This document shows, one piece after another, positions 9,193-17,923 of a stretch of 64,000 nucleotides of DNA (position 1 is its first letter; the number at the start of each line of letters is the position of its first letter). The notes under the pieces are model-generated. The model was not told the DNA's origin, made no database searches, and was given only the letters and a program-made list of their open reading frames with translations. A program made the position numbers and the translations under genes. Origin of the DNA: an uncultured Campylobacter sp. (lineage in GTDB: Bacteria; Campylobacterota; Campylobacteria; Campylobacterales; Campylobacteraceae); contig NZ_CALJPC010000089.1 of the NCBI RefSeq assembly GCF_937981295.1, forward strand, positions 1 to 64,000, read 5' to 3'.

Positions 9193-10128
9193 GTGCAAGC
9201 TCCACATATTCCGGTGCTTTTTTCGCAAACGATCGCAGCATTTTCGCAGATTGAGGACGGCTACGTTATCGACTGCACGCTAGGCTACGGAGGGCATAGC
9301 GATGGCATTTTGACCGCTAATCCGCGCCTTAAGCTTATCGCTTGCGACAGAGATGCCGAAGCGATAGAATTTTCGCGCGAGCGGCTCAGTAAATTTAAAG
9401 ATCGCATAGAAATCCACAAAGCAAAATTTAGCGAAATTTTAGAAATTCTGCCCGAGCAAAAGCTCCGCGCAGTTCGTGGGATCTTAGCCGACATTGGCGT
9501 TTCATCTCTTCAGCTGGATAAAAACTCGCGCGGCTTTTCCACCAAAAGCGATGCGCTGGATATGCGAATGGACGAGAGCACAGCTCTAGATGCGGCGTAT
9601 GTCGTAAACAGCTACTCGCAAGCGGATCTGGCGCGCATTTTCCGCGAATACGGCGAGCTAACAAACGCTAACGCAATCGCTGCTAAAATAGCTACTGCAC
9701 GGGCTAACGCACCACTAACAAGCGCCAAAGCTTTGGTAAATTTAATCGGAACGAAGCCCGTTAAAGGGCGCAGCATCAGCACGGCTACGCTAGCATTTCA
9801 GGCGATCCGCATCGAGGTAAACGACGAGCTTGGCGAGCTAAGACGCCTGCTCGCGCTCATTGAGCAAAAATCGCGCGATTCAATTCTAACTAATGCAACT
9901 GTCGCTATAATTTCATTCCATTCGCTTGAAGACCGCATAGTAAAGGAGCGATTTAGGGCGTGGGAGCGCGATTGCGTCTGTCCTAGAGAATTTATGCGCT
10001 GCGAATGCGGCGGCGGGCATTCGTTAGGTAAAATCCTAACCAAAAGCCCTATAATAGCGGACGCGCAAGAGCTTGCGCAAAACTCGCGAGCAGCGAGCGC
10101 AAAGCTAAGAATTTTTCGACTGAAATAA
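9193..10128 (+). CDS. rsmH: 16S rRNA (cytosine-1402-N4)-methyltransferase RsmH
   Basis: RsmH (MraW) methylates N4 of C1402 in the decoding centre of 16S rRNA with S-adenosylmethionine. The SAM-binding motif DCTLGYGGHS is at about residues 27-36, followed by DRDAEAI, ADIGVSSLQLD and SFHSLEDRIVK, all typical of the family. The length (311) is normal. The start is a GTG at 9193 preceded by AAGGA. In C. jejuni the same gene neighbours the FtsL-like and rmuC genes, as it does here, though here 900 bases separate them. Confidence 0.96.
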   Translation: MQAPHIPVLFSQTIAAFSQIEDGYVIDCTLGYGGHSDGILTANPRLKLIACDRDAEAIEFSRERLSKFKDRIEIHKAKFSEILEILPEQKLRAVRGILADIGVSSLQLDKNSRGFSTKSDALDMRMDESTALDAAYVVNSYSQADLARIFREYGELTNANAIAAKIATARANAPLTSAKALVNLIGTKPVKGRSISTATLAFQAIRIEVNDELGELRRLLALIEQKSRDSILTNATVAIISFHSLEDRIVKERFRAWERDCVCPREFMRCECGGGHSLGKILTKSPIIADAQELAQNSRAASAKLRIFRLK

Positions 10129-11025
10129 CCGTCTTTGCTTGCTATGAATTTTAAATTTTGACGAAATTTTGTAAAATTTATAGATTTGCAGGCATTAAAT
10201 TTTAAAATTTTATGGAATTTTAAAATTCAGCTTTCAAAGATTCGCTTTAGAATTTATGATATTTTCAGCGTTATTTCAAACGCGCAATGTCTAAATCATA
10301 AAATTTAACGTTTAATTTTACGCTAAATTTAATGTATAATTTTATGAGATTTATTGACTGCTGCATATTTTAAAAACTAAGTGGCAGCATAGATACAAAA
10401 CAGAGTGAGAGTTAAAATTTGGCGCCTAAAGCAAGCGGCGTAACGTCGAATCTCATTCTTTGCTTTAAAGAAATTTTGTAGGCGAGCCGTTGATTTCATC
10501 GCCATTTTAGGCGATAGAGCTTATCTTGCAAATAAATATCTATACTTAACGTTTTAAGTTGTGTAAAAGATGTGATAAAAATTTTAAGCGGTTTTTCAGA
10601 TTATTTGACAAAATTTTATAAATAGTCAATCTTGGTAAAGTGAGCTCGATTTTTACCCACCAAAGCGAATTTTCCCAAGCAGGCGGTGCAAAAGGCGAGC
10701 AAAATTAACGCGATGCTTCTTTTGAAGCTTCTGCTGCTATACAATATCGTGCAAAGAGCTAGCAAAATTAACGAAATAGCCCGCTAAAGTAAAATTTTGT
10801 TTTTGCTGGCCAAGATAGAATTTGGCAAGTTAAGATAAAATTCCATTTACCGAGGTAAAATTGCAAAGAAGAATTTTGCCCGTAACTTTGACTTTTAAAT
10901 TTTACCTTAACGGCTCATTGCTGGGTACACGCGAGCTGCGGGCTTCGAGCAGAATTTATCTTGACGCAGGCGCCTCGGCGGCGAGTAAAGATAAGATTGT
11001 GGTTTTAAATTTATGGAGATTTTAG
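10129..11025. other. Gene-free, RAATTY-rich intergenic region
   Basis: These 897 bases hold no convincing gene. They are dense in AAATTT-type hexamers, especially 10140-10330, including the compound form AAATTTTAAAATTT near 10190. An extended -10 box TGTATAAT is at 10333-10340, and a 6-bp hairpin (ATCGCC/GGCGAT) lies near 10500, so a short RNA could be transcribed here. I see no terminator or known RNA family. Two diverged copies of GCAAAATTAACG lie near 10698 and 10762. GGAG at 11015-11018 is the ribosome-binding site for the next gene. Confidence 0.5.
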
Positions 11026-11835
11026 ATGAATAAATATGAATATTTTGCCGACGACGATGACGGGCACGACTTCGCAGGGACATCTGATCTAGCGGGCATA
11101 GAGCTTGCGAAAAGACGAGCTATGGAGGATCTGACGGATGAGGAGCTAGAGGATAAGCTTGCCGCGGATCTTGCCGTAAAACGAAACTATGCGGGCGCAG
11201 CGGGCGGTTACGACGATTTTGCTGGCTTAGAATTCGAAAGTTCAGGCTTTACAAATACCCAAAACTATCTAAATTCCGAAAGCGGCGGAACAAAATTTAA
11301 TAAAAGCAACAAAGTAAAATTAAAAGGACGCGACGACGCAAATCTTTCAGCCAATCGCGGCAGCGATAATTCCAGCGGAGCGAGCTACGGCGATTTTGTA
11401 GGTGCCAATTTTACCGGCAAGGTGGATTATGCGGCGTTTGCAGATGCAAGCTTTACAGGCACGCAAAATCAAAATTACGCGGATCTGGGCGCACATGATT
11501 ATGCAAGCCTTGCTGCAGGGCGCGGCTACGGCGGCTTTGCTGGCGCACAAGACGAGCTACTACGCAACTACGATGCCGAGAAAAAAAAGGAGAAAAATCT
11601 CACGCTTTATCAGCTTTTAGTCGTTTATCTGTTGATCGGATTTGCATTTTTACTGACGGTGCCGGCGATTTATATCCGCAACGAAATTTATTACATCAGC
11701 CGCGACATCGCCGCGCTTCGTACCAAGCACGAGGTTTTACTTGAGGAAAATCGCGCGCTTAACAACGACATCGAATATCTGCGCTACAAAAATGAAATTT
11801 TAGATCCGCAAAGCGTGCAAGAAAATGGGCACTGA
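11026..11835 (+). CDS. FtsL-like bitopic membrane protein with repetitive N-terminal region
   Basis: The last 90 residues give a charged segment, one membrane helix (LLVVYLLIGFAFLLTVPAIYI) and a periplasmic coiled coil (DIAALRTKHEVLLEENRALN). This is the layout of FtsL/DivIC divisome proteins. The position directly after rsmH and before rmuC fits C. jejuni Cj0692, a small membrane protein. The cytoplasmic N-terminal 185 residues are unusual: acidic and rich in Gly, Ala and Asn, with diverged repeats around the pattern Y-x-D/A-F-A-G/D-A-x-F. Examples are YGDFVGANFTG, YAAFADASFTG and YGGFAGA. GGAG seven bases upstream supports the start. The division role is inferred from layout and neighbourhood only. 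Confidence 0.7.
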   Translation: MNKYEYFADDDDGHDFAGTSDLAGIELAKRRAMEDLTDEELEDKLAADLAVKRNYAGAAGGYDDFAGLEFESSGFTNTQNYLNSESGGTKFNKSNKVKLKGRDDANLSANRGSDNSSGASYGDFVGANFTGKVDYAAFADASFTGTQNQNYADLGAHDYASLAAGRGYGGFAGAQDELLRNYDAEKKKEKNLTLYQLLVVYLLIGFAFLLTVPAIYIRNEIYYISRDIAALRTKHEVLLEENRALNNDIEYLRYKNEILDPQSVQENGH

Positions 11836-12895
11836 TGGGATTTTGCTCGCGGCGTTTGCGTTTTTTGCTGCGCTAGTGCTTGCCCTGCTGATCGCGCTCG
11901 TGCTGCAAAACCGCCGCATAAGCGATGCAAACTCCGCGCTTAGTGAGCTTTTAAGCGAAAGGCTCACAGCTCAAAGTGCGAGAGCAAATGCCGAGCTTTT
12001 TAAGCTAAATCAAAGCCTAAATGACGGCTTTAGTGATAAATTCTATTATCTTAATAGATCCCTGGACGAGGGCTTGCAACGCCAAAATAGCGCACTTAGC
12101 GAGAATTTAAGCTCGCTGGATCGCGGCTTTAAGGACATAGCGGAAAATCTAGCGCGAATGAGCGAGCAAAATAAAACTTCACTTCAGGTGCGTGACGAAA
12201 TCGCAAGGCTAAACTCGATTTTAGGTAATGTCAAACTACGCGGCAACTTCGGCGAGTACCGATTAGAGAGAATTTTATCGATGATTTATGGGCAAAACGC
12301 CGCGTTTTACGAGCTGCAAAAGCACCTACCAAACGGCAGAATCGCAGACTGCGCGCTACATATCGCAAAAGAAAAAATTCTTTGCATCGACTCAAAATTC
12401 CCACTTCAAAGCTATGAAAAAATTATCGCCGCCTCCGCCTCAAACGACGCCGCAGCGCTTGCTAGTGCGGATAAGCAACTCGCCTCCGATATGAAAAAGC
12501 ACGCCGCAGATATCGCGGAAAAATACATCATACCGCCTCTTAGCACGGAGTTTGCGGTGCTATTTGTACCCAGCGAAGCAGTTTTTGTATATGTCTGCGA
12601 GAAGCTGCCGCAGGTACTTGAATACTGCGCGCAAATCGGCATTTTTACGGCATCACCCACGACGCTGCTGGCGCTTTTAGGCACGATCCGCACCTTCGTA
12701 AAAGACGAGGCGCTCGCGCAAAATATAAAATCGGTAAAAGATGAAATTTACGCGCTAAAATCGGACTTTGAGGCGCATGCTAAGTATGCGACGTCGCTTC
12801 AAACATACGCAGATAAGCTCGCCGCGCAAGCGGAGCTTTTAAACAAAAATGCAAAATCTCTAAAAGCCCGCTTTGAGCGTTTTAGCGAACTGTGA
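11825..12895 (+). CDS. rmuC: DNA recombination protein RmuC
   Basis: RmuC-family proteins have an N-terminal membrane helix, a coiled coil and a PD-(D/E)XK-like nuclease domain. They limit inversions at short inverted repeats. Here a hydrophobic helix occupies about residues 5-28 and a coiled coil 30-130. The family core follows: KLRGNFGEYRLERIL, then LCIDSKFPLQSYE, then a C-terminal coil. The length (356) is slightly short but complete. The ATG overlaps the upstream gene by 11 bases, so the two are co-translated. The cellular role in Campylobacter is not established. Confidence 0.92.
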   Translation: MGTDGILLAAFAFFAALVLALLIALVLQNRRISDANSALSELLSERLTAQSARANAELFKLNQSLNDGFSDKFYYLNRSLDEGLQRQNSALSENLSSLDRGFKDIAENLARMSEQNKTSLQVRDEIARLNSILGNVKLRGNFGEYRLERILSMIYGQNAAFYELQKHLPNGRIADCALHIAKEKILCIDSKFPLQSYEKIIAASASNDAAALASADKQLASDMKKHAADIAEKYIIPPLSTEFAVLFVPSEAVFVYVCEKLPQVLEYCAQIGIFTASPTTLLALLGTIRTFVKDEALAQNIKSVKDEIYALKSDFEAHAKYATSLQTYADKLAAQAELLNKNAKSLKARFERFSEL

Positions 12896-14957
12896 TGAGG
12901 GAAACCGTAGCACAATGCGGCGCTTCGGGTGCCTTAGCACGCCGTAACGCGGCGGAATTTCACAGGCAGGCGAGCGGCATTCAATTCAATTTACGCCTCG
13001 CCTATTTTGCAGATAAAATTTCCATTTGAGGCAGATAGACAGAATTTAAAACTCAGCTTAATGGATTTGTTACGCGAGCGAGCAGAATTCGAAGGCTGTC
13101 TGACGCGCATAAAATTTGATCGGCTAAATTTCATGGACGCGCGAGCTAATTCAATCCGCTCAAGCATTAAACGCACGCCCTCATCACGATGTGACAAGAT
13201 CAATCGATACGCTTTCCGCCCAAGAAATTCAGCGCTGCTATACCGAAACAAAATTTGACGCCACATTATTGCGTACGTAAATTTGCAATTGCAGGCAAAA
13301 TTCTACATTTCAGAGGCGGAATCCATGATTCATGAGCGAAATTTCGTATTTTGGCAAAACTTTAAAAAGCGGCTTATAGGCACTACGAATTTAAGACAAT
13401 AGCGCTGCGAGCGGGATTATCCGTTTAGCGCTGAGAAATTTATGGGCGTTGCGCAGATATAATTTCATATTTTGATAAAATTTCAAAAACGATCTGCAAG
13501 CGCGCAAAATTAATCTGCAATCCCGAAAGCTCATAAATTTGTATTTTACGGCGACACAAAAACCTCGCGCATTAAAGCGTATCCAAGATAAACATCGCGC
13601 TAATACGCAGTGGTGCTTTGGACGGTTGGTACGAGCGTAAAGCAAAAACCGCGGTTACTTGCAAGCTTAAACCCTCGCTCCGCATAAGCAAGCCAAATAA
13701 AATTCTACGCCGAATATTTTTTGTCGCCGTTCGTAAAATTTCAACGCAATTTAGCTTGCGAAATTTTATCAGCCGCAGCAAGTGGCGTAAATTTTAAATT
13801 TAACTCGCGAAATTTTAAAGTCGTAGCATTCTGAGCGGCTAAATTATCGACAAAGGCCTTAAACTCTGCCTCTCATAAGGCTTTAGCTTTTGCATTGCAG
13901 GCTTGCAGGCTTTTTAAAATTATCCACCGGGCGGCTGGTGTTTATTCGGAGTAAAATTTTAAAAACGGACGCGAATCTCAAAACATACGCCGTATTTAAA
14001 AATACAAAAAGATTAGGCGCGCAATCTTACGCGGCGGCAAGATGAAATTTTAAGTTCGACGCGGCGCCAAAACACACAAAATTCTCCTGCAAAATAATAA
14101 AATTCTAAAATTTCTCGACAAAAATCAAAGCCATAGCACCGCAAACCCGCCGAAAACCTTCGCACTAAAAACCCAAAATCCCGCTGCTATGGTCTCAAAA
14201 AACCGCACATCTTAAAACTCTGCGAGTAAACTGAAATTACCAAGCGCCTTAAACCGTATACGCAAGCGAAAAAATCGCTGCACCTTAAAGCTACCCTAAC
14301 GATCTCGTTTTACCGCCCTTATACGCCGCGAAAATCGCGCAGTAGGTCAAAACCGAGCAACAGGATTTTTGAGGCCTGATTTTACGATCGATCCAAGCGC
14401 CTAGGCGCCAATTTAAATCCAATCGATGAAAAATATATTATATTGAGGCTGCGAGGCTTTGACAGACGCATAAACGGGCACAGCAACCAACTCCACTTGA
14501 TGGAATCTTTGGTGTGACTTTACGCCGATCCGATTAATAAATCGTTCATCGACCGCCTCGCGGCTAAATTTTGGGGTATTGCTTTGCCACTTTAAGCCAC
14601 TAATTCAAATTCACACGGTGAAATTTTTGGTGCGACTTCGCAACTTCAAAGCTTAGCGCCGATTTGATTAATAAATTGCGCGCTCCTTAGCCAATGCGCG
14701 AGTATGTGGCACCTTCATATGATTCTGCAACTTGACGCGCTGATACACCAAGCTAAATACGGGCATGAATAGGCATCGTGCCCATGCTTCACACCGCGAC
14801 TTTGTATCGCTAGATCCAAACGTACGTAATAAATTTTAGATATTTTTTTGCTTCGCGCAAAATTTTCAATAGTTTTTAGAGATTTTATAAAATTTTAAGT
14901 GCTTTGCGCTGCTGCGTCACGCCACACTTATACCAAATCACGCTCAGTCTGCGCCGT
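12896..14957. repeat. 2-kb gene-free region of degenerate RAATTY-rich sequence
   Basis: No ORF here has protein-like composition, and I found no tRNA or known RNA. The sequence is a patchwork of short AAATTT/GAATTT-centred units, with about nine RAATTY hexamers per 500 bases in the part I counted, where chance predicts less than one. One diverged direct repeat is visible: around 14500-14545 and again 14617-14668, sharing TTTGGTG(T/C)GACTT and CGATT(T)GATTAATAAAT. The region may be decayed genes, or material that accumulates for reasons unrelated to coding. Confidence 0.5.
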
Positions 14958-15236
14958 TTATTTATCGGTCGCGCAATTTTTATTGTAGTAGGCGATGGTG
15001 CGCTCGTACTCGTCGTAAGCCTGTATATAATCGTTCGCGACGCTTGGGTTTGCGTATCGATCCTCGACCGCTAAAAGCTCCGCTTCGAGCTCTTTGTAGC
15101 GCTCATAAACCTCTGCGCAAGCGCGATCGTGAGCGTCGCCTTGCAAGATTATAGCTTTATCAGCGCCTGCACTCGCGCAGCCTTCGAGCCCTAAAACGAC
15201 AGCGCAAAGCGTACCGCATAAAATTAAGCTTTTCAA
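14958..15236 (-). CDS. Small predicted lipoprotein
   Basis: The 92-residue product has a lipoprotein signal peptide (MKSLILCGTLCAVVLG) with the lipobox LEGC. The mature chain should start at the Cys near residue 20 and be lipid-anchored in the periplasm or outer membrane. The remainder is acidic and helical, with two further cysteines in the mature part. I do not recognise a family. It sits 40 bases beyond the 3' end of rnpB in the same direction, so read-through transcription from the rnpB promoter is possible. Confidence 0.65.
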   Translation of the reverse strand: MKSLILCGTLCAVVLGLEGCASAGADKAIILQGDAHDRACAEVYERYKELEAELLAVEDRYANPSVANDYIQAYDEYERTIAYYNKNCATDK

Positions 15237-15275
15237 AATTCTATCCTTATTCTATAAGTAAATTCGGCGTAAAAA

Positions 15276-15590
15276 TAGGTGTGGTTATAAGCCGAGTTCC
15301 GTTACAGCGGTCATTTATCTAGACCGATTTTTGCAAATCGGTTCGAGCGAACGGTTCGAATATAAGACGAAACCACCCGTTCTTGCTGCAGGTTGGGTTT
15401 GCATTGCCGCCCGTGTCTCCACGCGCGCGGTGGGCTCTTACCCCGCCCTTTCACCCTTACCGCTTGCGCGGCGGTTTGCTTTCTGTTGTACTTTCCCTAG
15501 GGTTGCCCCCGGCGTCCGTTAGACGCAACCTTGTCTTATCGCAGCTCGGACTTTCCTCTTCCTTACGGAGCGACCGCACGCCACACCCGA
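15276..15590 (-). ncRNA. rnpB: RNase P RNA (M1 RNA), catalytic subunit
   Basis: The minus strand shows the universally conserved RNase P RNA blocks in order. GAGGAAAGTCCGAGCT (CR I) lies near the 5' end, followed by AGGGAAAGTACAACAGAA (CR II/III region), GTAAGAGCCCACC and the 3' motif ACGGAACTCGGCTTA (CR V). The 5' GGTGTGG and the 3' CCACACC pair to form helix P1, which sets the ends to within a few bases. About 315 nt long, it processes tRNA 5' ends with RnpA. T-rich sequence follows the 3' end. Confidence 0.95.
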
Positions 15591-15595
15591 GTGCA

Positions 15596-15601
15596 ATTAT
15601 A
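15596..15601 (-). promoter_or_regulatory. -10 box of rnpB
   Basis: TATAAT on the minus strand ends about six bases before the predicted rnpB 5' end, at the expected distance for a sigma-70 -10 element. The preceding bases on that strand are A-rich (AAAAAAGC). Confidence 0.7.
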
Positions 15602-15662
15602 GCTTTTTTGGCTTAAACTTCAGGGCTTGAGGAATTTAAAAGAGAAATTTTACGGAGTGAAC

Positions 15663-15975
15663 ATGAACAAAGTACAAGCTCCAGCCTGCACCATTACCTC
15701 CGGAGGATGACGACGATAAAGAAGTTAATAAATTAAATCATATCTTTAACAAAAAAGGGCATAAATTAGATGATTTTTTAAATAAATTTGAAAATAATCA
15801 ACAACAAGCTTATAATGCTATAATTAAAGAACTTGAAAAAGATATGGCAAATGGTAAGTTGCCAAATAATTTTACTAATGGTCATAAAGTTAATATTAAA
15901 GGCTATGAAATTACTGTACGTGGAGTTATAAAAAATGGAAAACCAAGAATCGGAACGATGTTTATCCCTCGATAA
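15663..15975 (+). pseudogene. Frameshifted orphan polymorphic-toxin C-terminal domain
   Basis: From 15691 to 15975 one frame reads about 95 codons without a start: an acidic PLPPEDDDDKEVNKLNHIF segment, then HKLDDFL, QAYNAIIKEL, and the ending YEITVRGVIKNGKPRIG. The core NHIF-x(3-4)-H-K/N-L-D with V-x(2-5)-G at the end resembles small nuclease-type toxin tips of CdiA/Rhs-like polymorphic toxins. An ATG at 15663 with GGAG upstream opens a different frame (MNKVQAPACT) that stops after 15 codons. Removing a single T near 15690 would join the two frames as MNKVQAPAAPLPPEDDDD. I read this as a toxin tip cut off from its carrier and inactivated by a frameshift. Its AT content is far above that of its neighbours. 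Confidence 0.6.
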
Positions 15976-16300
15976 TTTTACAGATATTGCAAATATCGAA
16001 GCTGAAATTATTAAGCTAATAAGTGACGATTTAAGCGATTATGCGCTTTATAGGCAGTTTGAAAATTCAAAAATTACAAAAAGAGAGGTTTCGACAGCCG
16101 GATATTATTGCCATTTCGAGTGTAAAAAAATATTAGAAAAAAGCAAAAATAACGGTTTCGTCGGCAATGTAAATTTAACGCTTTCTGGTGAAAATATTGG
16201 AGGAGCAATGGTTCTTTTAGAAAATGGAATTTTAAAAATGTTAGAATGCTATTTTTGGGAAGAGAATAATTTTTTTGAAAATATGGCAAACGAGCGATAG
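15935..16300 (+). CDS. Probable immunity protein of the orphan toxin module
   Basis: This 121-residue acidic protein begins inside the 3' end of the toxin reading frame (overlap 41 bases) and has the same low GC content. Small acidic proteins encoded immediately after a toxin tip are typically the cognate immunity proteins. I do not recognise the family. The sequence has no signal peptide, membrane helix or enzyme motif, and it ends CYFWEENNFFENMANER. Unlike the toxin frame it is intact, so it could protect against a related toxin from another strain. Function is inferred from position only. Confidence 0.55.
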   Translation: MENQESERCLSLDNFTDIANIEAEIIKLISDDLSDYALYRQFENSKITKREVSTAGYYCHFECKKILEKSKNNGFVGNVNLTLSGENIGGAMVLLENGILKMLECYFWEENNFFENMANER

Positions 16301-16591
16301 TAGATAAAAGACTTAAGCGATTTTAAGCTTAATAAAATATTTTGCTGGTTATTGGCGAAAATGAATTTGGGCAACTATAAAAAGGTGAAATTTAGCAAAT
16401 TTTACCTACGGCCGAGCCGAATAAAATTTTAAATTCTATGGCTTAGACAAAGCGGCGCGCTTACTGTGATGAAATTTTACGAAATTTCATAAAATTTCAT
16501 CGCCGCATAAATTTAAATCCACGCAGCAAGCTCTAAAATTCCGTAAAATTTCGCGCGGCATGGCGAGGTTTGACGTGGGGCGTGGCGTGAC
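16301..16591. other. Intergenic region without recognised genes
   Basis: The first 100 bases are AT-rich like the immunity gene and contain only short open stretches, possibly debris of the same island. The remainder switches abruptly to RAATTY-rich chromosomal background (several AAATTT, AAATTC and GAAATTTT units between 16380 and 16550). No promoter or RNA was recognised. Confidence 0.4.
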
Positions 16592-16703
16592 GTGAGCCCT
16601 ATTCTGCGGTGCGGCGCGGTGCTACGTAGCGCAAGTGCGGCGTGAACCCTACCCTACGGCGCGGTTTGACGTAGCATGAGCCCTAATCCGAGGCGCGGCG
16701 CGG
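16592..16703. repeat. Three imperfect GC-rich direct repeats
   Basis: Three copies of a roughly 25-28 base unit start at 16592, 16642 and 16676. Each begins (A/G)TGA(G/A)CCCTA and ends in CGGCGCGG or a close variant; ACGTAGC lies in both spacers. The last copy ends two bases before the truD stop codon. The GC content is much higher than in the flanks. Confidence 0.6.
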
Positions 16704-16704
16704 C

Positions 16705-17817
16705 TCAATCCTCGTTTGTCGCGGCGCCCTCGAATATATCTCGGTGCAAAATTTCTTCCAAAACGACCGTCGCGTAAGAACCTTTCGGTAGGTAAAAACT
16801 GAAGCTAAAATGCGCATTTTGCGCATCGTAGGCGTGCTGCACGCGCTCCATAAAGCTCCACGCAAATCTGCGCGAGCCGTTCATCTGTGCCTCAAACTCG
16901 CGAGCAGGCGCGAAAATTTCATCTTCAAATCTGCCGCCAAGCCCGCTAGCTCGCAGCTTCGCTCGCCCCGCGATAAGGCCTGCGCTCGTGATTTCTCGCC
17001 TCGCAAACCGCTCGCACTCCGCGCCAAGATCGTCGCAGCTAAAAAACGCGCCGTGCGGAAAATGTCCTAAAATCTCGCCCCTTAGCAGCTTAAAAAACTG
17101 CGGTTGAGCCGCGATCTCGCGTGCCTCATCTTTGCTTAGTTCGTAAATTTTAGCAAACTCGCCAAGGCTAAATTCAGCCGCAAATTTTGAAATTTCGACC
17201 CGCTTGCTGAGCCAGCGGTTGAAAAGCTCGCTCTGATAGGCGCTGATTAGAAAGTCGCGCATTTTGGGGTTTTTAAGCCGCCTCTGTCCGCGCAGCACCT
17301 CCTCGCCCTGCGCTGCGTTGTCGCCAAACTTGCCGAAGCGCTGATAGCCGAAGTAGTTCGCAAAGCCCTCGCGCCCTAGCGTATCTAGCGCGGCTGCGAG
17401 CTTAACGGCGTCGGGCGGCAGGACCTTTTTTAGGCGGATGAAAAAGTCGTTCCCCTTTAGATGCCCGATTTTAAGCTTGTTTTTGTGCCTTTGCACGCTT
17501 AAAATTTTAAGGCTCTCGTGCGAAAATCCGTCCAGCGCGGGCTCAAATTTAGCGGGCATACTAACGTGCTGCGTCGTAAGGCCTTGCTTGTCCTTAAGCC
17601 CCGCGTAGCCGAACTCGCGCATCTTAGCGCCCGTGTGTTCGCTTAAAATCCGCAACGCCTCGTGCGTGCTAATGCCCTTTTTTTGCAGCAGCAAAATGCA
17701 GTGCTCGCCCTCATTGCTAGGCTCGTAAAGCGGCACTTCGCGCACGACGAAATCGCTGGAGTTTTTACTAAAATGCGCATTTATCGGCGCGTGATTTAGG
17801 GTGTATAAATTTTTCAT
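16705..17817 (-). CDS. truD: tRNA pseudouridine(13) synthase TruD
   Basis: TruD converts U13 of some tRNAs to pseudouridine. The catalytic region GLKDKQGLTTQHVSM is present near residue 75, and the family's HLKGNDFFIRLKK, YFGYQRFG and the insertion domain follow. The open frame extends 30 codons further upstream, but I place the start at the ATG at 17817 (MKNLYTLNHAPINAHF). That matches family N-termini and removes an uncharacteristic basic leader. The gene is divergent from the next one. Confidence 0.93.
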   Translation of the reverse strand: MKNLYTLNHAPINAHFSKNSSDFVVREVPLYEPSNEGEHCILLLQKKGISTHEALRILSEHTGAKMREFGYAGLKDKQGLTTQHVSMPAKFEPALDGFSHESLKILSVQRHKNKLKIGHLKGNDFFIRLKKVLPPDAVKLAAALDTLGREGFANYFGYQRFGKFGDNAAQGEEVLRGQRRLKNPKMRDFLISAYQSELFNRWLSKRVEISKFAAEFSLGEFAKIYELSKDEAREIAAQPQFFKLLRGEILGHFPHGAFFSCDDLGAECERFARREITSAGLIAGRAKLRASGLGGRFEDEIFAPAREFEAQMNGSRRFAWSFMERVQHAYDAQNAHFSFSFYLPKGSYATVVLEEILHRDIFEGAATNED

Positions 17818-17923
17818 AGCCGGCCTTTGCGTTAATCTAAGGCGCAATTTTATAAAATTGAGCCTAAAAAACTCATTATTAAGGCAAATTCTAGTATCAT
17901 TCGCCATAAAAAAAGGATGAAAA

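Noticed and set aside
10333..10520. Possible small RNA after a TGTATAAT box
   Set aside because: A promoter-like box and a short hairpin exist, but there is no terminator and no known RNA family; not enough to call a gene.
12991..13781. Several ORFs of 69-91 codons in the gene desert
   Set aside because: Overlapping frames on both strands, low-complexity translation, no ribosome-binding site; openness follows from AAATTT-rich sequence.
15331..15616. Plus-strand ORFs of 63 and 77 codons
   Set aside because: They lie on the complement of the RNase P RNA, whose conserved blocks are unmistakable.
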